Positions 45,674 through 56,712 of a DNA stretch of 64,000 nucleotides are shown one piece after another (the stretch's first letter is position 1; each line of letters starts with the position of its first letter). The notes under the pieces were generated by a model, which was not told the DNA's origin, ran no database searches, and worked only from the letters and a program-made list of their open reading frames with translations. Origin of the DNA: Nitratidesulfovibrio sp. (GTDB taxonomy: Bacteria; Desulfobacterota; Desulfovibrionia; Desulfovibrionales; Desulfovibrionaceae); the NCBI RefSeq assembly GCF_040373385.1, contig NZ_JBDXXH010000005.1:124001-188000 (forward strand), in the 5' to 3' direction. A program made the translations under genes and the position numbers.

Positions 45674-46897
45674 TTATGGTGCATACCTTGTTTTCTCATA
45701 CACTATTACGAATTCATGATTCATTGATGAAACAGGTTTTTCGTAAACTGACGATGTGTACTTAGGTGTTCGTTTAAGAGGGATTTCTCGACAAGCCTGA
45801 ACGACCTTCTTGAAATTTTTATTCTCAAGGTACTTTTTTGTTACATCTGTAAGGTCTATGTTTACTCTGTCTACAGTTCGATTTCCTAGCGTAAGAGCTA
45901 TGTATTTTTTTGTAACTCTGCATAGTCCATCAAGGAATTTGAAGTAGTCATAAAAAAATGAAAGTACTTTTGCATGTTTAGGTGGGGATATTTTGTTTAG
46001 GAAGGGATCCAAAAGATTGCGCTGGTAAGGGTTAAGTGCTGTCAATCTTTTTGCACCACCCATGCTTTTAGTGTCTATGATAGAGTAATTATCGAGCTCC
46101 CACCCCTCAAGCTCTAAGTCGTTTGGGGTGATAGTGTGCAGGGCAAGCATAGAGAATTGGCCATATGGGACTGTTGTAGCATTGTCACCATAAGGCGGTG
46201 ACGTTATGGATAGGTCGATGCTATCTGCGTCCATATGAGGGAGTAGATCTAGGATGTCACATTTGTGTAGTGTGACATCCTTGCCGTAGTTCATAAATTT
46301 TGTGTAATTATTTTTTATGGAGAAGATGTAGCTTTCAATGACGTTGTTTTCGATGGATGTGATTTTATTAGGCTCTTTTGTATGAAGTTTGTATGTCGAG
46401 CTCCGTGTATTGCTGAATTTTCTAATTATATCGCAGAGCGTATACCAAAAGAATAGCCTATTCTGCTTGCTGTCAATGTGTGTGATTATGCTTCTTATTA
46501 TTGATATGGATGTTGCAATGTCGTCGCGTAGCCATTTGTGGATGTTTGGAAATGTGAATTGTATTTTTGGGGAATGGCTATGAATATTTTTTGTTATGTA
46601 GTGAATATCTTTTTCTATTGAAGGGCCGACTCCCTGTAGTTTGACTTTAGTAATGAGGTTGGCGAGTGGGTTTATGTCGCATCCTATAATCTCAATGTTG
46701 TCTGCTAGTTGTAGGGCTTCATATAAGGCTGTGCCTGATCCGTGCATCGGATCAAACACGGAGAGGATGTGGTCTTTTTTCATGAGATCTGCGATAATAC
46801 TATGCTGTACTGGTGCCACCATAATAGCTGGGTAGAGTATTGTTCCGTGTATGTCGCTGCTTTTTTTGTAATCTCTGAAGCTGATGTCGGTTAGCAT
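45674..46897 (-). CDS. DNA methyltransferase (TSPPY type)
   Basis: A 407-residue DNA methyltransferase. The SAM-binding motif is SVFDPMHGSGTALYEA near 46-60 (F-x-G-x-G class), and the catalytic motif is ITSPPYGDN near 231-239, the S/T-S-P-P-Y form typical of N4-cytosine and some N6-adenine enzymes. A region of about 140 residues lies between them, holding the target-recognition part (about 100-215). It is AT-rich (about 36 percent GC) and Lys/Asn/Ile-rich, unlike the neighbours. Its ATG is 1 nt after the stop of the GHKL ATPase gene, so the two form an operon. It probably protects host DNA in a restriction-like system. Confidence 0.85.
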   Translation of the reverse strand: MLTDISFRDYKKSSDIHGTILYPAIMVAPVQHSIIADLMKKDHILSVFDPMHGSGTALYEALQLADNIEIIGCDINPLANLITKVKLQGVGPSIEKDIHYITKNIHSHSPKIQFTFPNIHKWLRDDIATSISIIRSIITHIDSKQNRLFFWYTLCDIIRKFSNTRSSTYKLHTKEPNKITSIENNVIESYIFSIKNNYTKFMNYGKDVTLHKCDILDLLPHMDADSIDLSITSPPYGDNATTVPYGQFSMLALHTITPNDLELEGWELDNYSIIDTKSMGGAKRLTALNPYQRNLLDPFLNKISPPKHAKVLSFFYDYFKFLDGLCRVTKKYIALTLGNRTVDRVNIDLTDVTKKYLENKNFKKVVQACREIPLKRTPKYTSSVYEKPVSSMNHEFVIVYEKTRYAP

Positions 46898-46898
46898 G

Positions 46899-48998
46899 TT
46901 ATTCTCGTGTAATGTTGGGATTAGTCAGTAGTTCGTTAGCTATTACGACAAAGAGCGCAGCGTCCTTGGCGATGTCTTCAAGCGTGGTCAAGGAGAGGTA
47001 AGTTGATGATTTGTGCGCGCCAAGGTGCGCCTTTTCGATCGTGCTAATGAATTTATCTTTATCAAGCATATTTTTAAGGCTATGGAAGTCAATTTTTGTG
47101 CTTTGATGAATTTTTGTTAAATAGTCTTTATTGCTCTTGGTGAAATGGATTGTTGCAGCAACCATATCTTCTAGTTTGCTGTGCTCTGCTGGGCGTATTT
47201 GTGGGTATTTTGAAGACTTTTCGAGACTGTCGATGCTGATTTCAAACAAAGCACGCAGTGAGCAGCTTATTATTTCTTTGTACTGCGCATGGTCAAGTGT
47301 ATTAATTTGTGAGATTAATTTTCCAAGATGGTCGTTAAACGAGATGGTGTACCCCTCTTTTGATGGAAGGGTGATAAGTTTCTGTGCAGTTTGAGGTGCG
47401 CCGATGATTTCAGATTTAGGCGCGTAGAAATTGATCGTAAGCTGTTCTACGGCTTTTCCTGTGGTGTCATTGAAGGTGTAGTCTATCCGCTTTTTGCAGG
47501 GGGTTGTGATTGAGCAGAGGATTCCGCCTTCGATGTCGCATCCATTTTCGCTTATGATGATTTCTGTTGCGGGCCTGAGGGTGGCAGTGCTGTCGTATAC
47601 CGTTGAAATATAATCGTAGAGATTGATTTGCTTTGAAGGGATTTGTATGTTCTCGCTTTTTGTAGTTAGATTGATTCGGACTGGTTGTAGTTTGGGCAGC
47701 GTTGGCGCTGGGGTGTGTTGCTCGAACGGGACACGTCGTGTTCTTCCTAGTAATTCGTAAACAACAGCGGACTCATCTTTTTTTATCTGAACTTTGTTCT
47801 TGTGTTTAAAGTCGTTGCGAATGAACATTTTAAATGCATTGAGGTCCGTGGTGTCTTTGTATTTATGGGGGATGGTGTCTGTGGTGATGAATTTGAGCTT
47901 GATAAAATCTGCTTTATTGTCTGTGCCAAGTGTTTGAATTTTTTTGTTTATCTGAGATAAGAAGTCGATGATTTCATCTGTGAGTTCGTTTTGTAAGAAC
48001 TGCGTTCTGTCGGAATTGAAATTGATTTTGCTGTCATTGCTTACTATGCGGATATACCCAATCATTTGATTTAGGGCTTGGCCCGAACGAATGTTTTTCA
48101 TTATTCCAGGGTCGAACATGGTGTAATTGGCAAACAGGTTTGAGTTAACGTAGAGAAGAGGTGTGAGGTCTTCTTGTGGGTTATAGAATAGGCGATCTAT
48201 TTGGTTCTTTCCATATGGCGGAAGGTGGAAAGTCATTAGCTCAATGTTGAGTTTGAAACGCGTTGACGTAAATTTATAATGCTCTGTGAATGCGATATGG
48301 TTGTTGCAGTAGAAAGTTATGTTTTGATCAGTGCTGTTGTACTTTATGTAGAATGCCTGATGTTCTTTTGCATTGTCTGTAAGTGCAGGCTGTTCTAGGC
48401 TTGAAAATTTTTTTGAATCAATATCTAGCGTTATTGCGAATGACTTGTCGTCGAAAGCGCATATTACCTTTTTGTAGTTTTCTTTTTTGCTAAAATATGT
48501 TTTGAAAGAATTAGTGTTGTACTCGTCAAGAGTAATTTTTATTGTTGTGCCTTTGTTGGAAATGTTTGCATCTTCAATGCTCACATCGTGGGATGTTATA
48601 TCTTGCGCAGAAACTAGTGCGTCATAATTTAGTTTAAAACGAAGGCCGGTCTCTTTCTTGGTCGTCCATTCAACGTCACGACCGAATTTGAATACCGATA
48701 AAAATCCAAGTCCTTTTGATCCCTGCGTATATCGATCATATTTGTTTACTGTGCCGTATTTTTTTGAACTATTTGATATATGCAGCAGTGTATTGATGTC
48801 GTCCAAATCCATTCCTGAACCGTCATCTGAGATAATTAATATTCGCGAATCAGTATTAAGAGCAATGTTCACGCATGATGCACCGGCATCATAGGAGTTT
48901 TTTATTAATTCATTCAGGGCGATGATGTTTGAAGGAATTTTTTCAGAAAGTTCACTGATAATGTTGCCGCTAATCCGTATTTTTGGATTTTCTCGCAT
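46899..48998 (-). CDS. MutL/MORC-like GHKL ATPase, probable defence component
   Basis: A 699-residue protein with an N-terminal Bergerat ATPase: N box IALNELIKNSYDAGA with Glu30, Asn34 and Asp37, G1 box ISDDGSGM at 57-63 and G2 box GSKGLGFLSVFKFG at 93-106. An S5-like transducer region probably spans 180-360. The C-terminal 300 residues are mixed and not recognised; no clear nuclease motif was found. Comparative genomics has described such MutL/MORC-related ATPases next to methyltransferases in restriction-modification operons, and here a methyltransferase gene follows after 1 nt. ATP-dependent clamping or looping on unmethylated DNA is plausible. AT-rich and probably horizontally acquired. 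Confidence 0.78.
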   Translation of the reverse strand: MRENPKIRISGNIISELSEKIPSNIIALNELIKNSYDAGASCVNIALNTDSRILIISDDGSGMDLDDINTLLHISNSSKKYGTVNKYDRYTQGSKGLGFLSVFKFGRDVEWTTKKETGLRFKLNYDALVSAQDITSHDVSIEDANISNKGTTIKITLDEYNTNSFKTYFSKKENYKKVICAFDDKSFAITLDIDSKKFSSLEQPALTDNAKEHQAFYIKYNSTDQNITFYCNNHIAFTEHYKFTSTRFKLNIELMTFHLPPYGKNQIDRLFYNPQEDLTPLLYVNSNLFANYTMFDPGIMKNIRSGQALNQMIGYIRIVSNDSKINFNSDRTQFLQNELTDEIIDFLSQINKKIQTLGTDNKADFIKLKFITTDTIPHKYKDTTDLNAFKMFIRNDFKHKNKVQIKKDESAVVYELLGRTRRVPFEQHTPAPTLPKLQPVRINLTTKSENIQIPSKQINLYDYISTVYDSTATLRPATEIIISENGCDIEGGILCSITTPCKKRIDYTFNDTTGKAVEQLTINFYAPKSEIIGAPQTAQKLITLPSKEGYTISFNDHLGKLISQINTLDHAQYKEIISCSLRALFEISIDSLEKSSKYPQIRPAEHSKLEDMVAATIHFTKSNKDYLTKIHQSTKIDFHSLKNMLDKDKFISTIEKAHLGAHKSSTYLSLTTLEDIAKDAALFVVIANELLTNPNITRE

Positions 48999-49137
48999 AA
49001 AGTATTCCTTTTACATTTTTTAGTGCTTTAAATTTATAGTGGCGGGAGTCGATGGATTGGGCTGTGATTCGATGGAGTTGCTAAGAAATGGTAATTTTGT
49101 TTGTTGTCCTGTGGGTTGAACTCGTGCGTCTTCATGC

Positions 49138-51840
49138 TTAACTCCCTTCCCCCTTCCCATCCTCCAACGGCAAGTCCAGCTGCCAGATATCCTCGTCGTA
49201 GTCCTTGCTGACGATGAAGCCGACCGACCGTGCCAGTTCGGCCATGGACTTGTTGTCGCCAAGGGCCGCGCCCACAATGCGCTTGGTGCCGCGCGCCTTG
49301 CAGTAGCGGATGATCTTCTGCATCAGCAGCTTGCCCAGGCCCTGCCGCTTCAGGTCGGACCGCACGGCCACGGCGAATTCCGCCTCGCTGTTGTCGGTGG
49401 TCACCATGGCCCGCACCACGCCCAGCGTGCGCACCACCCCTTCGTTGTCCGGCCCCTTGGCGATAAAGGCCATTTCGCGGTCGTAGTCGATCTGGGTCAG
49501 CTTCACCATTTCGGCGCGGGGCAGCTTGGCCACGTTGCCAAAAAAGCGGAACCGCTTGTCCTCCGCCGACAGACTTTCCACAAATTCCCAGTGCTCCGGC
49601 TCGTCTTCCGGGCGGATGGGCAAAAGGTCCACGTGCCGCCCGTCGCGCAGGGTCACGCATTCCTCCAGCTCGCGCGGGTAGGGGCGGATGGCCAACTGGT
49701 CCGTGCCGGTGGTGGTGGACCAGGCAATGCGCATGTGCGCATCCAGCGCCACCACGCCGTCGCCGTCCACGAACAGCGGGTCTATCTCCAGCTCGAATAT
49801 TTCGGGTATGTCGATGATCAGCTGCGACACCTTGCACAGCAGCAGGCGCACCGCGTCCAGATTCACGCGGTCCTTGTGGCCGCTGCCGCGCAGCAGGCGG
49901 TACACCCGCGTGCGCGATACCAGTTCCTGCGCAAGGCCCATGTTCAGCGGCGGCAGGCCGGTCTGGCGGTCGGCCAGCACCTCTGCCATGGACCCGCCCT
50001 GCCCAAAACGGATGATGGGGCCGAACACCGGGTCGGTGGCGGTTTCCACGGCCAGTTCGTGCGCCCCGGCCAGGCGGCACATGCGCTGCACGGCATAGCC
50101 TTCCATGCGCGCGCCGGGCACCTGGTCGCACACGTTGTTGGCGGTGGACAGGGCGGCGTCCATCACTTCTTCGTCGCTGGAAAGATTCAGCGCAACGCCG
50201 CCCGCCAGCGACGTGCGCGGCACGTCGGGCGATTCCACCTTCAGCGCCACCGGGTAGCCGATCTGTGCGGCTGCGGCCACGGCCTCGCGCGGGGTCTTTA
50301 CGTGGCGCGTCTCGGCCACGGGTATGCCATAGGCGGTAAGCACGGCGTGGGCCTCTGCCGGGGTCAGCAGCATGCGCTTGGCCTCCAGCGCGTCGTTCAC
50401 CACCATGCGTGCCGCCGTCACGTCGGGGTCAAAGGCCTCCGGCAGCGAGGGCGGCGTTTCCATCAGGGTGTCCTGGTTGCGCCGGTACTCCACCATGTTC
50501 AGGAAGGCCCGCACCGCGTTGTCGGGCGTGAAGTGGCTGGGCACCCCGGCGGCGGCAAACTTGCGGCGCGCCCCGGCGGCGTCGTCTATGCCCAGCCAGC
50601 TTGTCAGCACCGGCTTGCGGCTGCGCCGGGCCACCTCTATGACCGCGCCCGCCACGTCGTCGCTGGGTATGGAAAAGGTGGGCACGTGCATCACCAGCAC
50701 GGCGTCCACGCCCCGGTCGTCCAGCAGTATTTGCAACGCCTTGGCGTACATGGCCCCATCGGCAGAACTGCGCACGATCAGCGGGTTCCAGTACGACCAG
50801 TCGCGCCCAAGCTGGTTGTCCAGCGCCTGGCAGGTTTCGTCGGAAAGTTCGGCCAGCTTGCTGCGCCCCTGCAACAGGGCGTCGGTGGCCAGAAAGCCGG
50901 GGCTGCCGCCGTTGGTCAGGATGGCCAGCCGGTCGCCCTTCAGCGGCCTGGCAAGGGCCAGCGTTTCCACCGTGTCGAACATGGCGTCGATGTCGGCCAC
51001 CCGCAGCATGCCCGCCCGGCGAAAGGCGGCGTCGTACACCTCGTCCGCGCCCAGCAGCATGCCGGAATGCGCGGCAGCCGCCGTGGCCGCCGCTTCCGAC
51101 CGGCCCGCCTTGATGACCAGTACCGGCTTGTTGCGGGCCAGCGCGCGCGCGGCAGACATGAACCGCCGGGCGCTGTCGATGGTCTCTATGTACAGCAGCA
51201 CGGCGCGGGTGTTCACGTCGCTGTTCAGGTAGTCCAGTACGTCGTGAAAGTGCACGTCGTAGCGGTCGCCCAGCGCGATGAAGTGCGAAAAGCCGATGCC
51301 CTTGGACGTGGCCCAGTCCAGCACGGACGTGAACAGCGAATCGGACTGCGAAAGAAAGGCCACCTTGCCGGGCAGCGCCTCTCGCGGGGCCAGGCTGGCG
51401 TTCACCCCCACCGATGGCGTGATGAACCCCAGGCAGTTCGGCCCCAGCACCCGCACGCCCCAGCGCTGCGCGGCCTGCAACAGGGCGGCCTTTTGCACCT
51501 CGCGCCGTTCGCGGTCGAACCGAAAGAACCCCCGGCTCATGATCACGGCGGCGCGGGTGCCGCGCTTGCCCAGCTCTTCGATGTAGCCGGGAATGGTTTC
51601 CGGCGGGGAACAGATGATGGCAAGGTCCGGCGTCAGCGGCAGGGTGTCGATGGCGGTGTGGCCGGGCATGCCCGCCACGGCCTCGCCCGTTTCGTTCACC
51701 GGCAGCACGGGACCCAGAAAGGTGCCGGACATCAGGTTTTCCATGATGACGCAGCCCGGCTCGCCCGGCGTTGCCGTGGCGCCAATGACGGCCACGGAAT
51801 TGGGCTTGAACATCTGTTCCAGGGTCGAATGCGTGGACAC
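49138..51840 (-). CDS. Pat-type protein acetyltransferase (ADP-forming acyl-CoA synthetase-like fused to GNAT)
   Basis: A 900-residue protein like Pat/YfiQ. Residues 12-150 form the CoA-binding Rossmann domain (NSVAVIGATATPGEPG), 165-470 the succinyl-CoA-ligase-like domains, 510-720 an ATP-grasp-like domain (YGIPVAETRHVKTPREA, GYPVALKVESP), and 735-890 a GNAT acetyltransferase with motif A RQGLGKLLMQKII. Relatives acetylate the active-site Lys of acetyl-CoA synthetase; the acs gene lies divergently 413 nt away, which fits. The start is GTG at 51840 with AAGGGGG 8 nt upstream. It is uncertain whether the synthetase half is active. Confidence 0.87.
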   Translation of the reverse strand: MSTHSTLEQMFKPNSVAVIGATATPGEPGCVIMENLMSGTFLGPVLPVNETGEAVAGMPGHTAIDTLPLTPDLAIICSPPETIPGYIEELGKRGTRAAVIMSRGFFRFDRERREVQKAALLQAAQRWGVRVLGPNCLGFITPSVGVNASLAPREALPGKVAFLSQSDSLFTSVLDWATSKGIGFSHFIALGDRYDVHFHDVLDYLNSDVNTRAVLLYIETIDSARRFMSAARALARNKPVLVIKAGRSEAAATAAAAHSGMLLGADEVYDAAFRRAGMLRVADIDAMFDTVETLALARPLKGDRLAILTNGGSPGFLATDALLQGRSKLAELSDETCQALDNQLGRDWSYWNPLIVRSSADGAMYAKALQILLDDRGVDAVLVMHVPTFSIPSDDVAGAVIEVARRSRKPVLTSWLGIDDAAGARRKFAAAGVPSHFTPDNAVRAFLNMVEYRRNQDTLMETPPSLPEAFDPDVTAARMVVNDALEAKRMLLTPAEAHAVLTAYGIPVAETRHVKTPREAVAAAAQIGYPVALKVESPDVPRTSLAGGVALNLSSDEEVMDAALSTANNVCDQVPGARMEGYAVQRMCRLAGAHELAVETATDPVFGPIIRFGQGGSMAEVLADRQTGLPPLNMGLAQELVSRTRVYRLLRGSGHKDRVNLDAVRLLLCKVSQLIIDIPEIFELEIDPLFVDGDGVVALDAHMRIAWSTTTGTDQLAIRPYPRELEECVTLRDGRHVDLLPIRPEDEPEHWEFVESLSAEDKRFRFFGNVAKLPRAEMVKLTQIDYDREMAFIAKGPDNEGVVRTLGVVRAMVTTDNSEAEFAVAVRSDLKRQGLGKLLMQKIIRYCKARGTKRIVGAALGDNKSMAELARSVGFIVSKDYDEDIWQLDLPLEDGKGEGS

Positions 51841-52054
51841 CGTGCGAACCCCCTTCCGTCGTGCCGCCGCGTGCGGGCAGGTGCGGGCGCGCCGGGCGGT
51901 TGCCCGGCGTCGTGCGGTGCGCGGTTGCGGCGTCCACGGCGGTGTCGGGCGGTCGGGGCATGGCGCGGGCGGGGCGCATGCTGCTGCCCCGGCGTGCCGT
52001 CCACGTCCGGTGACGGGCCGTCTTGCGCCGTTCATGGGGCGCACCATTCAGGGC

Positions 52055-52083
52055 ATTCTTTCCGTCCACCGGCAAAAAGTCAA
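52055..52083 (-). promoter_or_regulatory. Possible sigma-70 promoter of the Pat-type gene
   Basis: On the minus strand TTGACT (52083-52078) and AAGAAT (52060-52055) are 17 nt apart. The start would be near 52048, with a leader of about 200 nt. The remainder of the 413-nt divergent gap to acs shows no gene. Confidence 0.45.
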
Positions 52084-52253
52084 TTTCACCGGCGCGGGAT
52101 GACCGTTCACCGAAAAGAGGGTGGCGCGCCCTTTCGCATGGTCACTGCACGGGGCTAGACAAGGGCTGTGGGCCACGCCCCGCCGCACGGGGCAGGGCCG
52201 CCACGCAAGGGCCGGAACACCGGCGTACCGCCAAACGAACGGGAGGCAACGGC

Positions 52254-54257
<2,004 letters not shown>

Positions 54258-54258
54258 G

Positions 54259-54385
54259 CACGAGCGTGCCTTTTGCCCGCTGGCTGCGTCAAACTTAGCC
54301 TGTCATATCGGCCGAATACGAGAAGAGTATACTCCCTCATGACGGGCTTGTTTTCCTTGCCAGCGAACAAAAACCACACTCGTGG
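54259..54385 (+). repeat. Long imperfect inverted-repeat element (copy B) after acs
   Basis: Outer blocks CACGAG/CTCGTG, TTTTG/CAAAA and CGCTGGC/GCCAGCG pair across the element; the tip contains GAGTATACTC. The blocks TTTTGC, CTGGCT-CGTCA, ACTCCCT and CCTTGCCAG also occur in the same order in copy A (30664-30800, minus strand). It begins right after the acs stop. Confidence 0.7.
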
Positions 54386-54472
54386 AACATGGTGACACGA
54401 ATGCATTGCCATTCATCATAGCAAGGTGGGGCGCCCCGTTTGGCGGCGGGACGCTCCATCCGCCGGCAACCA

Positions 54473-54620
54473 CACCCGCGCCGGACGTGCGGCGATGTCC
54501 GGCGCGGGTGGCCGGCCACAATGGGGAGGCGCGGCATTCGCCGCGCCCCCTGAATGTTCTCTCCCCCCTTCCCGCAAAGGAGGCGGACCGGTACTACCGG
54601 TCCGCCTCCGATGTTTTTTT
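54473..54620 (+). terminator. Cluster of three hairpins ending in a T-run
   Basis: Three perfect stems in a row: 14 bp at 54473-54486/54497-54510, 8 bp at 54528-54535/54540-54547, and 15 bp at 54579-54593/54595-54609. The last is followed by TTTTTTT at 54614-54620 on the plus strand. It closes the acs transcript and faces the end of the patatin gene (54648). Confidence 0.75.
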
Positions 54621-54647
54621 GGGTGTCTGGGGACGGGCCGCTCGCCG

Positions 54648-56330
54648 TCACATCTGGCCGCGTTGCCGCATTGCCCCGCTGATGTATTCCTGCACCTTCT
54701 TTCGCGCCTTGCGGCGCAGGTACACCGTCCACGCGGTGGCCAGCAGGGCATGCGCCGGGCAGCAGGCCTTGCGGCCCAGACGCTGTACCAGGGTGTTCAT
54801 GCGCGGGACCATGGCCTCGACGATGCGTTCGATGTTGCCCTCGGTGGTTTTCGGCCACGGCGGGCGCGTGACGTCCTGTTGCATCGGTTCCATCAGCGGA
54901 ATGATGGGGGCGTGGTCCTGCTTGTCCTGGTCGGTGCACTTTTCCCGCAGGTAATGCAGATCCCCACCGGGGGCGTACCGGGCTCGGTCCCTTGCGAACA
55001 GGCCGTTGGTCAGCGGCAGGGCGAAGTGGCAGCGCAGGAATTGTTGCGCGTTGCGCCTGCCAAGCTGGTAGTCGTGCTCGCGAAAGGCTTGGGCGAGAAA
55101 ACCGGCAAAGGCCCCCAGCCCGCCCCCTGCCAGTGCGTCGTCACCGTCGAGGTTGCCGTTTTGTCCGCCCCCTGCCGGGGCCACGAGAAAGCGCGAGTAT
55201 GTATCCGCATCGCTGGCCAGTTCCAGTTCGGCGGGCTTGAAGCGGCACTGCTGCTTCATGGCCACCAGCAGCGGCGGGATCATGTCGAAAATGTCGGCGC
55301 GCAGATGTCGCAGTGGCAGGTGGTCGTCTTCGCGGTAGGGTGACGGGAAGGGGTCGATGAGCACCACGGCGCCCTGGGCTTTGTGGCCTTCCCGGTCAAG
55401 GTGCTGGCAGACGTCATCCAGCAGCACCTGACGGGCCAGTTCGAAGGGTTCGTTGTTGACCATGCCGCCATCCACGGCAGGAAACTGCAATTGCTCACCC
55501 TGTCGCAGTGCCGTTTCGGGGTTGAATTCTTTGCATCCTTTAGGGCCATATCCGGGCCATTCGCGCGCGGCATACACCGGCTCGCCGGAGTGCAGGCAGC
55601 GGGGGGCCAGCCCCACGGGAAAGGCGGAACTGGCCAGCACCCAGTTCTGCAACACTGGCCAGCCCAGGGGGCCGTGCGGGTCCACGGGCGTCACTCCGGG
55701 TACCGTCGATGCAGGCACGTCGGCGAAAAGGAAGTCGCCGTAATCGCCGTGCAGGAACATGTCGTGCCCGTACTGCCGGACGGTGCCGCGCATGGGAATG
55801 TGGTACGGCACGCCGGGCAGGTTGGTGACACAGACCCGGATGCGCAATTCGCGCGACAGCCACGGCGGGTACACGAAATTCTTGTCCCATGGAGAGCTGA
55901 AAGCGGTTTGGGCGATGGCGTCCAGCCGCTGTGCATTGAGCAGCGAGGGGATGGCGTCGCCGTCGTCCTGCATGTCCGAGGTGCCGAGAAAACCTTGCGA
56001 ATTGGCGTTGCCTTGCAGCAGGTCCAGGCTGTTCACCCAGACTTCCCAGAGCAGCGGGGGGATGCGCCCGCCCGATGGATTGCGGCTGCGAATCACCGCC
56101 GCCGGAAACAGCCCGGCGGCCACCGCCCCGGCAGAGGTGCCGGACACGGCGTCGATGCGTACGTCGTGCGAGGGAATGCCCGTGCGCTGTTCTTCCGGCG
56201 TTGGGGGCTTGGCCGCGTACCAGGCGTCCAGCGCCTCGATGATGAAGTCGATGACCCCGGCGGAATATGGCCCGCCGGAAACGGCCCCAGCCGATGTGAG
56301 CGCGATGCGGAACGGCGTTGCCTCTGCCAT
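54648..56330 (-). CDS. Patatin-like phospholipase
   Basis: A 560-residue lipid acyl hydrolase with the Ser-Asp dyad: oxyanion loop SAGAVSGGPYSAGV at 13-26, nucleophile in AVSGTSAGAVAAG (Ser66) and Asp in AVDGGMVNNEPFELA near 286. It would cleave phospholipid or acyl esters; the length and the roughly 250-residue C-terminal extension exceed minimal patatins. No signal peptide. An Arg-rich end (VYLRRKARKKVQEYISGAMRQ) closes it. The start used is 56330; an ATG at 56342 is an alternative, and neither has a strong SD. Convergent with acs. Its physiological role is unknown. Confidence 0.83.
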   Translation of the reverse strand: MAEATPFRIALTSAGAVSGGPYSAGVIDFIIEALDAWYAAKPPTPEEQRTGIPSHDVRIDAVSGTSAGAVAAGLFPAAVIRSRNPSGGRIPPLLWEVWVNSLDLLQGNANSQGFLGTSDMQDDGDAIPSLLNAQRLDAIAQTAFSSPWDKNFVYPPWLSRELRIRVCVTNLPGVPYHIPMRGTVRQYGHDMFLHGDYGDFLFADVPASTVPGVTPVDPHGPLGWPVLQNWVLASSAFPVGLAPRCLHSGEPVYAAREWPGYGPKGCKEFNPETALRQGEQLQFPAVDGGMVNNEPFELARQVLLDDVCQHLDREGHKAQGAVVLIDPFPSPYREDDHLPLRHLRADIFDMIPPLLVAMKQQCRFKPAELELASDADTYSRFLVAPAGGGQNGNLDGDDALAGGGLGAFAGFLAQAFREHDYQLGRRNAQQFLRCHFALPLTNGLFARDRARYAPGGDLHYLREKCTDQDKQDHAPIIPLMEPMQQDVTRPPWPKTTEGNIERIVEAMVPRMNTLVQRLGRKACCPAHALLATAWTVYLRRKARKKVQEYISGAMRQRGQM

Positions 56331-56540
56331 GTGGACCCCCATGGATTCGGAACACCGGGTGACCGACCCGGCGCGGTGCGGCGGCATGGTCTGTCAGCGA
56401 AGGCGAAGGCGGCGAAGGAGGTAAAAGCTGCGGATGGGGAGGATGGGGTGGAGGGAGGCGGAGGTGGAGGAACCGTGAAGTGGCGTGGCTGCACGGGTGG
56501 CGTGGGGCAGGGGCAGGCCGTCGGGGAGGGGGAGGTGCCG

Positions 56541-56590
56541 GTGGAGGGGGTAGGTGTTGGTGGAGGGGGCAGGTGTTGGTGGAGGAGAGA
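56541..56590. repeat. 19-bp G-rich tandem repeat in a purine-rich intergenic stretch
   Basis: GTGGAGGGGGYAGGTGTTG occurs at 56541-56559 and 56560-56578, then a partial copy. It is part of a G/A-rich 56400-56600 segment. No gene is supported in 56331-56712. Confidence 0.7.
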
Positions 56591-56658
56591 GGATGGACGT
56601 ATCCTATCTCGTGTATCCGGGGGCTGGTATTAGAAAGAACACGGAGTAGGAAGGGCAG

Positions 56659-56678
56659 GGCCCAGCGGACGCTGGGCC
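56659..56678 (-). terminator. Hairpin ending the signalling operon
   Basis: GGCCCAGCG (56659-56667) pairs with CGCTGGGCC (56670-56678) with only 2 nt between, 35 nt past the last stop of the operon (56713). A weak CCTTCCT tract follows on the minus strand. Confidence 0.6.
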
Positions 56679-56712
56679 GCCAGGGCGGGGGAGCGGGGCG
56701 GGAGAGGGGGCG

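Noticed and set aside
49591..52158. 855-codon plus-strand open frame opposite the Pat-type gene
   Set aside because: Same composition artefact; the minus strand encodes a complete Pat-type protein.
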